NCBI RefSeq assembly: GCF_000208925.1
Contig: NW_001914918.1
Coordinates: forward strand, 1-64,000
DNA: 64,000 nucleotides
Direction of reading: 5' to 3'
Origin: Entamoeba histolytica HM-1:IMSS
Taxonomy: Eukaryota; Evosea; Mastigamoebida; Endamoebidae
Shown here: positions 1 through 9,307 of the stretch, piece by piece
Position numbering within the stretch: the first letter of the stretch is position 1
Layout: every line of letters begins with the position of its first letter
Position numbers and translations under genes: made by a program
Notes under the pieces: model-generated
The model's database searches: none
Seen by the model: the letters and a program-made list of their open reading frames with translations, nothing else
Told to the model about the DNA's origin: nothing

Positions 1-723
1 AAATAAGAATAAAATAAGATAAAATCAATGATGTTGTTATTATATTATTATGTTATTTTAGTTTTGATTTTATATTTATTATTTTATTTTTATCTTTTAT
101 AATCATCATTCATTTCTTCTTTTTGTCTTTTCCTCTTTTCTAAACATCACTAATTTCTTCTATTTATTTCCATTTCATTCTATTTTCTTTATTCTTGTTG
201 TTATTTTATTTAGTTCATCTTTTATCATTTGTTATTTCTTGTTTATTCTTGTTTGTTGTATATTTTATTATTATTATTTATTTTATGTTGTGTTATTCTT
301 ATTTATCTTTCTTATTATGTTTTGTTTATTATTGTTTAAATATAAAATAAGAATAAATAAAGAATAAGAAATAATAACATAAATATGTTGATGTATTTTA
401 TCATTTCTTTATTTCTTTATTTCTATTTCTATTATTTCTATTATCTTATTCATTTGATTCATAATGAATTAATTCAATGAAATAATACAAATAATTTATT
501 TATTTTTTTATTTTATTTCTCTTTCATTCTTATTTCTTTTCTTATTTATTAAAAACACTATCATTGGGTGTGAAAATTTCATTAAATGAAATAAAATAAA
601 TCAACATTGAATTATGTCAATTTTTAATTCACCATTTCATTCATTGACAGATGAAATGTTCATATTCTTCATTGATTTGTTTTTTATTCTTTTTTAGTTC
701 ATTTTCAATTAATCAAGATTGAA
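1..723. other. AT-rich intergenic DNA, no gene seen
   Basis: The plus strand is pyrimidine-rich to about position 330 (runs of TTTATT, TTTCTT) and then becomes mixed. I see no open frame with protein-like composition on either strand and no RNA gene. The last 100 bases are the 3' flank of the minus-strand TLDc gene. Confidence 0.6.
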
Positions 724-1239
724 TCATTTCATTTCAATTACGATGATTCGTTTTGGTGTGAAATAATTATTTGGATATTCTTTTCCACAAAGTGCATTTG
801 ATATTCCTTCATATGAAAATGAATGCTGATCACAAGATGATTTTGTTTTATCATTTTCTTTACAAACATGAATATCATCTAAAAATCCAAATTTAAACAA
901 CCAATCATGTGATTGATTATATAAACAAAATGCATATTCTGGATGTTCAATATCAAATTTCTTCATTCCTTCAATTCTTCCATTTGATACTAATGAAAAT
1001 ACAAATGATTTTGAATCACTTATCCAAGTACCAACTTTATCAATTTTAGAATTAACATATCCTCCAAATTTATTTCCATCTTCATCTTCAATAATAATTA
1101 TTATATGTTCTTTATTCATTACTCTTTGATCAAATACTGATGTATTTCTATTCCAATCATCAATATCTGAATCAAATAGTATATTGTTTATTCTTTTTTC
1201 TGTCAATTCTTCTATTTGTTTAATATACACCTCTTCCAT
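724..1239 (-). CDS. TLDc-domain protein
   Basis: A single-exon protein of 171 residues. After an N-terminal segment with FDSDIDDWN (about residues 22-30), a stretch IIIIIEDEDGNKFGGYVNSKI (split at about residue 55) is followed by SDSKSFVFSLVSNG. This is the usual core of a TLDc domain: an edge strand, a GGY turn, then the D-x-x-S/A-F-(L/V)F-(S/T)L segment. The end KRIIVIEMK matches the closing strand. TLDc proteins occur as large families in Entamoeba and have been tied to oxidative-stress protection and V-ATPase binding in other eukaryotes; the role here is unknown. It stands alone in AT-rich DNA. ATG start; no introns seen. Confidence 0.75.
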   Translation of the reverse strand: MEEVYIKQIEELTEKRINNILFDSDIDDWNRNTSVFDQRVMNKEHIIIIIEDEDGNKFGGYVNSKIDKVGTWISDSKSFVFSLVSNGRIEGMKKFDIEHPEYAFCLYNQSHDWLFKFGFLDDIHVCKENDKTKSSCDQHSFSYEGISNALCGKEYPNNYFTPKRIIVIEMK

Positions 1240-3917
1240 TTTAATTTGATTTGATATTTATAAGTTCAAAATAATGATGTTTAAATAGTTAATCCACGTT
1301 ATTAACATCATCATGTCAATTATTATTTTTAGCATTATTCTATTTTTACAAACACTATTTTTATCATTTTTACAATAACAATAATTATATAATAATATTA
1401 ATAATATAATAATAATAAAATTATAATATTATTATTTTCTATAATTAGCTTATTTTATTTTTAGTATTTTTTCATTTTTTGTTAAAAAAAAACAAAAAAA
1501 ATTGAAGAGAAGAAAATTCAATTTTGTTTTATTTTTATTATTTCATCGTTTGTGATTTGAATTGTCATGTTTTATCAACATCACTTCTAACAAATTAAAT
1601 TAATAAAGATAATAAATGATAAATAAAAAATAAGATAATAAAATAAGAATAAGAAATAAAAGAGAAAAGAAATGAAATAATTATTATAAATACATAATGA
1701 ATAAAAGAAAAGAAAAGAAAATCAAATGATAAAATTATATTAAATAACATAATAAAAGAAATAATCAATATTTCAATTATTAAAATAATTAATATGATAA
1801 AATATCAATATTGATAATATTTTTGTTTATTGAAGATGAAATAATAAATAATTTAATCATATTTCATTCTTTTATTTTGATTATTTAACAATATTATCAT
1901 CATTCATTCTAATTAATAATCCATGAATAAAAATATAATCATTGTCACTAAATAAAAAAATAAGTCATTGTTTAATGGAAATTAAAAATTAGAATAATAA
2001 ATATATTTCAAAAGTCATGTAAAATTATCTATTCATTTTTATTTAATCATAACATTACAAAATTATTTTTATTTAATGATGTTTGTATTTCAAAGTAATA
2101 AACAAAAACAAACTATCATGTTAAATTATCGATAAATTTATTCATTTATTTTTAAATATTTTCTATTTCCTTTTATTTCAAAAATATATTTTTATGTAAA
2201 AATTAAATAAAAACAATAATAATGTTTATGTAACATTCGATAAAATATTTTGTTGTTTTTCATTTCAATAAAATATGTTGTAAAGAATATTTAAAAAAAT
2301 GTAGAATTGTAGTTATTTATTTCAAATGAAAATGAAATGTTTTTTAACAATAAATAAATAACTTCAATTCTTCAAATTGATAAATAAATAATTGACATGT
2401 TTAATTATTATTTAAAATGACTATCAACTAACAACAATCAATGAATATTAAATAAATTAAATTACTTATCCTTTGAAATATAAGTGATTGAAAATTACAT
2501 TTTGTAAATTCAAAATGAAGAAGAATGTTTTAAAAGAAAATAATACCGCAAAATCAGAAACTAAATAAATAAAATGAACATAATGAGAAAGTGATAAATG
2601 AGATATATTTATTATTATATCTGTGTTACAAGACACAGCAGAATGAAAAGAATATATACATGAATAAATAGTGTTAATTATACTAAATAAATTAAATTAA
2701 GGTTTAATAATTTTTAACCTAATGTTCAGGTGAGAATAATAGTGTTGATTATATTAAAAAAGAATAAAAGAATTTTAAATAATTAATATTGTTTTGAATT
2801 TTAACAATGTTTTCATAAAATAATAAAACAATGGATAAAATGATATAGAATGTTTTTTCCAATATTAGACATTTAGAGACATGTTTGTATCGTGTTGATC
2901 AAATGTTAATGTTATATCCATAAAGAAGTTCATGAAGAAAAGAAAAAACAAAAGTAGATAAATAATAACAAAAATTAATGGAAATTTTTAATGGAACAAC
3001 TGGAAAATATTAAATTTCCAATGTAATTTAATGAATCAAAATGTTTATATTGTTATTATAATACAAAAAGATAAAATGGAATTGTAAGGATGATGATAAT
3101 GATAATATTATTAACATTAATTAATATAGAAGAAGTGCAAAAAGAGATATTGATTATCATAGTATTACTGAAGAAAAAGAACAAAATATTAAACAAGAAA
3201 AACATACACAAATAAATAAAAATAAAGAAATTACAAATAAATAAAAGAATGAAATACATAGAAGAAATTAGTTATAATAATCGAGGAGTTGAAAGAACTA
3301 AAATTAAATAAATTATTCTTTCTAAAAAAATCAACAAGAAGAAGAAGAACAAGAAATGAAATAAAACAATGAAATAAATAGAAAACAAAATTACCAAAAT
3401 ATTTGTGTTTGTAAAAGAAGAGATTGAATTTATTGAACATGAAGAACTAGAAAATATTTTATCAGTACTATTCATCATAAAGAAGAAACAATTAAAAAGT
3501 TAATAAATAAGTATAACGTAAAACATCATTAGAAAGATGATATGATTCTATTTCTACTGTATATTTGATGAAATAATTAAACCCAGTAAATAAAATAAAT
3601 GAATTTTTATTTAAATTTATTTTGAATAAATTAATATAAAATATGATAACTTATATTGTAAATAAACATTAATTTAAATAAAATGAATAATAAATGAAAT
3701 AATTAATATATGAAATATGAAAGATAAATAATATTTTATTCAATGAAATATTATTTATTTATCATTCGTTTATTTCATTTTATTTAAACTATATTATTCT
3801 CATTATTATTCATTTCATTAATTTATTAATATTTAATATTTATTTATTTGAAAGTACAACAAATAATCATTCTTTCTTATTTATTTATTTGTTATTTCAA
3901 CAACATCAAACAAAAAT
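1240..3917. other. Long AT-rich gene-poor stretch
   Basis: About 2.7 kb with no convincing gene. At 2667-2687 and 2737-2757 there is a 21-base direct repeat with three mismatches (core AATAGTGTT). At 2621-2641 a small perfect stem CTGTGT/ACACAG is visible. From about 3100 to 3540 the plus strand is purine-rich and reads as short broken peptide stretches with many stops, which could be very old coding DNA. The minus-strand frames there encode only Phe/Leu/Ile runs and look like shadows of that purine bias. Confidence 0.5.
3660..3800. repeat. Imperfect inverted repeat
   Basis: Around a short spacer near 3737-3745, the left arm GATAAATAATATTT pairs with AAATATTATTTATTTATC with one 4-base bulge. 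Farther out, TTTAAATAAAATGAA on the left pairs with TTCATTTTATTTAAA on the right. In DNA this AT-rich such pairing can arise by chance, so the call is only descriptive. Confidence 0.4.
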
Positions 3918-4787
3918 ATGCATTACAGGAGACACCACAAAAAATATAGAAAAACAAATAACCAAAGAAGAAATTCATATCATCCAAGAAATATAAATGA
4001 TAGAAGAATGAGTGAAAATAGGTATTATCTGTATAGACAGAAATACATGAATAATCACATTAATCATTACAATAATAATTATAACCATAACTATCACAAC
4101 ATAGTTGATACAAATCATTTCACCCATCACTTCATTCATAATCATCGTCATAAACACTTTAATAATAATAACAACTTCAATAGAAATAAACAATATTATC
4201 ATAATAGAAATAAATATCATAGTACCACACAAAGAAGGTACAAACATTATCAAAATAAGAAATCAAAGAAAAGAAATGATTAAAATACAAAACCAAGAAT
4301 ATTGGAAAAGACTCTTTGAAGAAGAAATTAAAATACTTACACCACAAGAAATAGAAGAAATTAAAAATACCAAGATTAAAGAATATACATCATCAACAAT
4401 ATGGAGAAGATGGTATTTTCTTGCACGAGAAAAAACAAAACAATCAGAATGGAAGAAGAAATTATTAGTATGACTATGGAAGAAGACAATAATCAGTACA
4501 ACCCAATTGAGATTAAAGACAATAGAATATACAATAACTATGTAATGAGTATTGAAAATGAAGAAGACGATGACCAAGATTCTACGAGAGAAAAAGAGGC
4601 TAGTAGAAGAGGAGAAGCTAGGCTTACTGATGAGAAGAAGAGGTTTACTAAAGGAGAGAAGAAGAGGCTGGTAGAAAAGGAAGAAGAAACCAATGAAAAG
4701 AAAAAAAGAGTAGAAGAAATAGAGGAAAAAATAATAGAGGATATGAAAGAGAAAGAAGAAATGAAAAAGAAAAAACTATTGAATTAA
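3918..4787 (+). other. Overlapping low-complexity reading frames, possible decayed gene
   Basis: Three plus-strand frames overlap in succession: an Asn/His/Tyr/Arg-rich 121-residue frame (3918-4283), a frame that becomes protein-like only near its end with EYWKRLFEEEIKILTPQE (4105-4473), and a Lys/Glu-rich 128-residue frame (4401-4787). The protein-like content moves from frame to frame, which is what a frameshifted old gene looks like. A single spliced gene is possible, but no GTTTG donor sits at the transitions. The Glu/Lys-rich end would form a charged coiled coil. I recognise no family. It could be a remnant of a repeated element or a lineage-specific charged protein. Confidence 0.3.
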
Positions 4788-4838
4788 ATAATAAAAATAA
4801 ACCAAAAATAATTAATGAAAGAAAAAAACATATTAAAT

Positions 4839-5917
4839 TTATTTATTTGGATGAATAAATGGAAATGTTTCATTATTTTGAGTAAGTAAAGAACTTTCAG
4901 AAGAGTCATCATCTTGAATATTCTGAAAATGAGGGAATGGATCATACGATTTACTCTTTGGAATATTCCAAAACAATACAATAAGACAAGTTAATGGAAT
5001 TATTTCCCACAAAGTCATTAATACACATTCCATTAATTGAGCAAATAAAGTTACAACAACGAAATTATTTTCACAAATAGATGATGGAGTTTCTGCAGAA
5101 CATAATAAAGAAAGAAGTGACCTTCCTTCAATAGAACTAATTAAATCATAAATAAAACGAGTAGAAATAGTTAAACAAATAATAATACCAGCAATTCCCA
5201 TTTGAATTGGACTTGGATGAGATTGTTCAAGATCATGAGAATTAATAAAAAAGATTCTAACTGAAACATAATATAAACCAACTAATAAAATAAAATATGT
5301 AATACCACTAAATGCAAACGTAGAAATAATTAAATATTTTGTTTGTTCAAATACTAACATAATATCAATTATTGATAAAGAAAGAATATGAAAGAAATTT
5401 AATAAAAGAATTATAACAATAATATTTATTTTCCAATTACTCCATTTGTAGTGATGAATTAATGAAGCATAATAATATGTTACAAAAGATAAAATTGCAA
5501 CCATTACAAAACTTGGTACACTAATATTAAATAAATAATATTAAATAAATTATTTAAATAAATAAAGTAAAAATACAAACTCTGATATCATCCATTGAAT
5601 TGACATTTCTATTGAATTCTCTTTTTCAAAATCAGAAAAGAGGAATAAAAAGAATGCAATCATTAAATCAACAACTCTAAAGACACACCATGATAATGCA
5701 AATAAAATAATTAAATTTTGAAACCCACAAAATCTATGGCTAAAATATTAAGTTATTCGCTTTAATTATTTTGTTAAATAACAAACTGGTTTTTGACTAT
5801 TCTAATACTTTGTATTATACATAAAATTGCAATAATAAAATATTCAAATGCTATAACTAATTTTTGAAGTGGAAAATCATAATAGTCATTAATATCATTT
5901 TTACTTTGTTCACTCAT
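4839..5917 (-). CDS. THH1/TOM1/TOM3-like multipass membrane protein (three exons)
   Basis: Exons 5917-5787, 5739-5581 and 5520-4839 give 323 residues. Both introns begin GTTTG and end TAG. The N-terminus MSEQSKNDINDYYDF is followed by a first membrane helix, then RFCGFQNLIILFALSWC and FRVVDLMIAFF. In all, about seven hydrophobic helices are followed by an acidic/Ser tail (DDDSSESSLLTQNNE). The topology and the helix-2 motif resemble the THH1/TOM1/TOM3 family, 7-TM proteins related to GPCR-like folds. In plants TOM1 is a vacuolar/late-endosome membrane protein; the role in amoebae is not known. The long open frame alone covers only exon 3, so an ORF-only annotation would lose the first 97 residues. 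Exon 2 limits are phase-consistent but were placed by eye. Confidence 0.55.
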
Positions 5918-6173
5918 AACGTGTTATATTCCTTTCACAGAACAATTTTGAATTTGTAAAGAACGTAAAATCTTCTTCCTTAACCCTATAATTAAATATT
6001 AGTTTTTTTTATTATAATTTATAAAATTTGTTTTTATTATTCAAAGAGGAATTGAAAAAATAGAAAATTCAATCTCTAAATACTTTTCGTTTTCTTTAAA
6101 AAAAAATAAAAATAAAAATTATTAAAGAACTCAAAAAAGAAAAAAATTATTAAATTTCATAAAAATAAGAAAA

Positions 6174-6429
6174 ATGGAAAATACAAATTCAACCAATGAA
6201 TTACCATACCTTCTTCATGCTAAAAGAATGTTAGAAAAAGAAAAAGAAAATGTTTGATAAAATTTTATTAAAAAAAAATATATTTTAATTATTTTAGATT
6301 GAACGAAGAAATATTATTTATCAAAATATTTGTGAAGAAATGGATGCTTTTGATGCGTTAGGTGTTGGAATAGATTGCGATTATAAACAGTTTTGTGAGT
6401 CATTGAATCTTCGGTATTATTTTTTTTAA
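6174..6429 (+). CDS. Small two-exon gene of unknown function
   Basis: Exon 1 is 6174-6251 (26 codons) and exon 2 is 6298-6429 (44 codons with the stop). The intron starts GTTTGATAA and ends ATTTTAG, typical for this genome, and both sides are in phase. The product is 69 residues: an N-terminal helix (LLHAKRMLEKEKEN), then IERRNIIYQNICEEMDAFDALG and CDYKQFCESLNLRYYFF. The upstream sequence contains AAAGAACT at about 6125, resembling the Entamoeba GAAC element. It looks like a short helical subunit of a larger complex, but I recognise no family. It is convergent with the SKP1 gene, with stops under 40 bases apart. Confidence 0.55.
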
Positions 6430-6466
6430 TAAAAAAAAAAACAAATAAAAATTAAATAAAAAAAAT

Positions 6467-6943
6467 TTAATGAGCAAATTTCTTTTTAAGTTCTTCAAGC
6501 TCTTCTGGAGTATATTCATCTTGTTCATTCAAATATTCTCTCATTTCAGCTGGTAACTTTCCAACTAAATGTTTTGCAATGCAACGAGCACATGACTCAA
6601 TGAGCATTGGAATTTGCATAAAAATAGCACCACGAAAAACTTGAAAAAGAACATCTTTTTCTAATTCCTCACAGAATTGAACATCCCATGGTTGAATCGA
6701 TGAAATTCTACATCTATCTTCTGGTTTTTCATTATACATATGTGGATGTTCATTATGGTAATTCATCCATCTAATAATTTGTTCCATAATTTCTTTAGAG
6801 ACGTTAGTAATTGGAATTGGCTCATCTGCTGATGATCTTTCTTTCATGAGACTTTGGACAAGGACAGACTGATTAGCACAAGCCTCAGTTACAGTGAAGG
6901 TAGTTTTATCACATGACTCAATAATAACGTTTTGAGCAGCCAT
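6467..6943 (-). CDS. SKP1: SKP1, SCF ubiquitin-ligase adaptor
   Basis: A 158-residue protein of the usual SKP1 length. The N-terminal BTB/POZ-like half runs from IIESCDKTTFTVTEACA through PIPITNVSKEIMEQIIRWMNYH, the standard SKP1 signature ending in a W-x-x-x-H-x helix. The C-terminal dimerisation and F-box-binding half includes LFQVFRGAIFMQIPMLIESC followed by CIAKHLVGKLPAEMREYL, matching the family's LI.AANYL.I..LLDL.C..VA..I.GK.PEEIR.. pattern. SKP1 bridges cullin 1 to F-box proteins. Here the segment between residues 75 and 95 is shorter and less acidic than in animals. Single exon, ATG start. Confidence 0.92.
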   Translation of the reverse strand: MAAQNVIIESCDKTTFTVTEACANQSVLVQSLMKERSSADEPIPITNVSKEIMEQIIRWMNYHNEHPHMYNEKPEDRCRISSIQPWDVQFCEELEKDVLFQVFRGAIFMQIPMLIESCARCIAKHLVGKLPAEMREYLNEQDEYTPEELEELKKKFAH

Positions 6944-7254
6944 TTAACTTATATATAATTTGTAGTTTTTATTCATCTTTAAATATAGTTTATTGAGGTT
7001 TAATTAATAATGTCATTGTAAATTTAAATGGAATTAAAAAGAAATAATAACCTTTATTAAATAAGAAGGAAAAAGTATTAAATAAGAACTAATAAAATAA
7101 CAAGATCTCTCAAAAGTCTGTTATTTATTTAAACGTATTTATTTTATTAAGAATTTTTTTAATGCAGAACATAATAAAAATATTGAAATGAACAATGAAT
7201 AATAACAAACTGTGTTGTAAAGAAAAACAAAAATGATGTAGAAATTTAAGGCAA

Positions 7255-7400
7255 CACAAGAAAATGAATATTGAATGAATGCCAATAACATAAAAATTAG
7301 TTAATTAAGTATTAATAGATTTTTCATATATTCTTCCTAATTTAGGAGAGATTAATCACATCCCTGAGTTGTTTAAAAAAGAGTTATCTTTTTGTTTAAC
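7255..7400 (-). repeat. Decayed retroelement 3'-end copy (LINE/SINE-like)
   Basis: The plus-strand stretch with AATGAATGCCAATA, TTAATTAAGTATTAATAGA and then ATTCTTCCT...AGGAGAGATTAATC matches, in the same order and orientation, a segment at about 63430-63580. There it directly follows the coding end of a minus-strand LINE. No coding LINE sequence accompanies this copy, so it is either a 5'-truncated LINE tail or a SINE that shares the LINE 3' end, as Entamoeba SINEs do. No clean target-site duplication was recognised. Confidence 0.5.
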
Positions 7401-7837
7401 CTATCATTTAAGTTTTTGTAGGAGTATGAATAAAGCAATTCTATGTTTTATTTCTTCTTATTAAAATATTTTCAAACTTCTTTCTGCTTATTAGGAAGAT
7501 AAATTAATATATTAAAAAACTCGTTATTGAAAGTTAAAATTTAAAAGCTTCAAAATGAAAGAATGTTAACTTAAGTATTACGTATTTTTGTTATATATAA
7601 GTAATGTGGTAGTGTAAATTTTCTATGACTCATTAATTTAAACAAAAGTATAGTTGAAATGTAATAGTATTTTCTGTGTTAGTGTTATTCAAAAAATTAA
7701 ATCTTACTCATATAAGAATTAAAACCAATGACAAATTAATTAATAAACTCTACTCTTTTACAACTATAAAAAATATTTGCTTATTCAAGATTCAAGTTTA
7801 AAACTTAACTTTTAAAAACTAATCATTTCTTTTTTAA

Positions 7838-8775
7838 TTAATATTGATAAAATCTTAATGGGTTTGTTGGTGAAGCAGCAATAGCTTTCATTCCAATATA
7901 AACTGCCCCAATTAAAATACCATTTAATGCCATATTTGTTAATATATTTGCTATATCAACCAATGAAATTTCTGTTACACCTAAAGATATTAATGTGTCA
8001 ATAATAACCTGAAGGTGAAGTTTTGTTGTTTTCTTTGTTGTAAAGATAATTTCTAAAAGATTACGATAAACAATTAAGCGTAGTGTTTCAACTAATTCTA
8101 ATATTCCAATTTGAACAAATTCTAAATCGTATTTATTAATAACTTTCTCATACAAACTAACATCACCTCTATTGACTGCATTTGATAAATCAATTAATAT
8201 CTTATTTCCATACTTTTTCATTTCTTCCATTGGAAGATACATTCCACAACGTAATTTCAATGGAACAAGATACATTAAAATTTGTTTCTTAAATTTATCA
8301 TTGGCAACAAGATATGCCTTTTCTAAAGCTTCTGCTGCCCCTTTGTAATTTCCTATTTTAACTGAAAGTAGTCCATAATAATATCCAAATATTCCACGGT
8401 CTCTTTCATTAATAAATAAATTATAATCTATTTTATTGAAATAAGATGATACACAGTCAATAACTTCTTTGTAATTACGTGCATGATAGAAAATACCTAC
8501 AATATACCCAATAACAAGAATAATTCGTTCTTTCATTATTGAAATTGTTCTAAAGAGTGTTAGAAATAAATATTAAAATAACACCTAAATAACGTACCAA
8601 ACTGAATTACTGTTTTTGTTATATCATCTATTAGATAAAAATCTTTTTGGCTATATGCTTGTCGTGTTTGTTTTACAAGTAATTTAATAATATTTCTAAT
8701 ATCAGAAATAACATTTTTATCGTTAATGTCTTGATTTAAACAAATTTTTAAGTCATCTAAAAGTTGTTGTGCCAT
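7838..8775 (-). CDS. PCID2: PCI-domain protein, PCID2/Thp1 family (two exons)
   Basis: Exons 8775-8585 and 8549-7838 are joined across a 35-base intron (GTGTTATT...TTTAG). Its donor departs from the GTTTG consensus seen elsewhere here. The product is 300 residues. The middle matches PCID2: GNYKGAAEALEKAYLVA, then KKQILMYLVPLKLRCGMYLP, then GILELVETLRLIVYRNLLE, and a final winged-helix part ending SPTNPLRFYQY. The family forms the TREX-2 (Thp1/Sac3) module that couples transcription to mRNA export; CSN12 is a related alternative. It is about 100 residues shorter than human PCID2, the loss being at the N-terminus. Confidence 0.8.
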
Positions 8776-9307
8776 GATGAGACTTTATTGGATTTAAGTT
8801 TAAGTTTTTTTTTAAGTTCTTTTTCATTATTTATTCAACAATAAAACTATTTTCAAAAGAAATATTCCATACCAATTTAAACAAAAAATTAGATATGACA
8901 TTTGGTTAATTATGATAGAATAAAAAGTATTTGTTTTTGCTGAAGCATTAACTTTCTAAAAGTGAATTAAAAAATCAATAAATACTTTTAATTTCCACCT
9001 GTTTTTAATCTTTATAATTATTCTAATAAGAAACAAAAAAGGATGAATTGCAAATAGTTATATAATACTGTTTATTAAGAAATTCTAAAAAGACACTTTT
9101 AAGACTGAAACTATTTATCAATTATAAGGGTTTACATAATATCCTTTTAAGGTGAATGTAATATAATATCCATAAACTTTCTTTTTATTCCAGTGTATTT
9201 TTATATATTACTTTACTTCTCTTATAAATAAAATAGGTTATTTCATTAGTACTTTAACATTGTTATTATTAGACAAACAAATCATTCAATTTAATTATCT
9301 TATTTTA
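8776..9307. other. Intergenic, nothing recognised
   Basis: AT-rich spacer between two minus-strand genes. It holds the promoter of the PCID2 gene near 8776-8850 and the 3' flank of the charged protein gene near 9250-9307. No repeat or RNA gene was seen. Confidence 0.5.

Noticed and set aside
2621..2757. Small hairpins and a 21-base direct repeat as an RNA gene or transposon end
   Set aside because: The stems are 5-6 bp and the repeat has three mismatches; both are expected by chance in DNA this AT-rich.
3056..3478. Minus-strand hydrophobic frames
   Set aside because: Phe/Leu/Ile runs overlapping in two frames arise from the purine-rich plus strand; no start context, no protein-like pattern.
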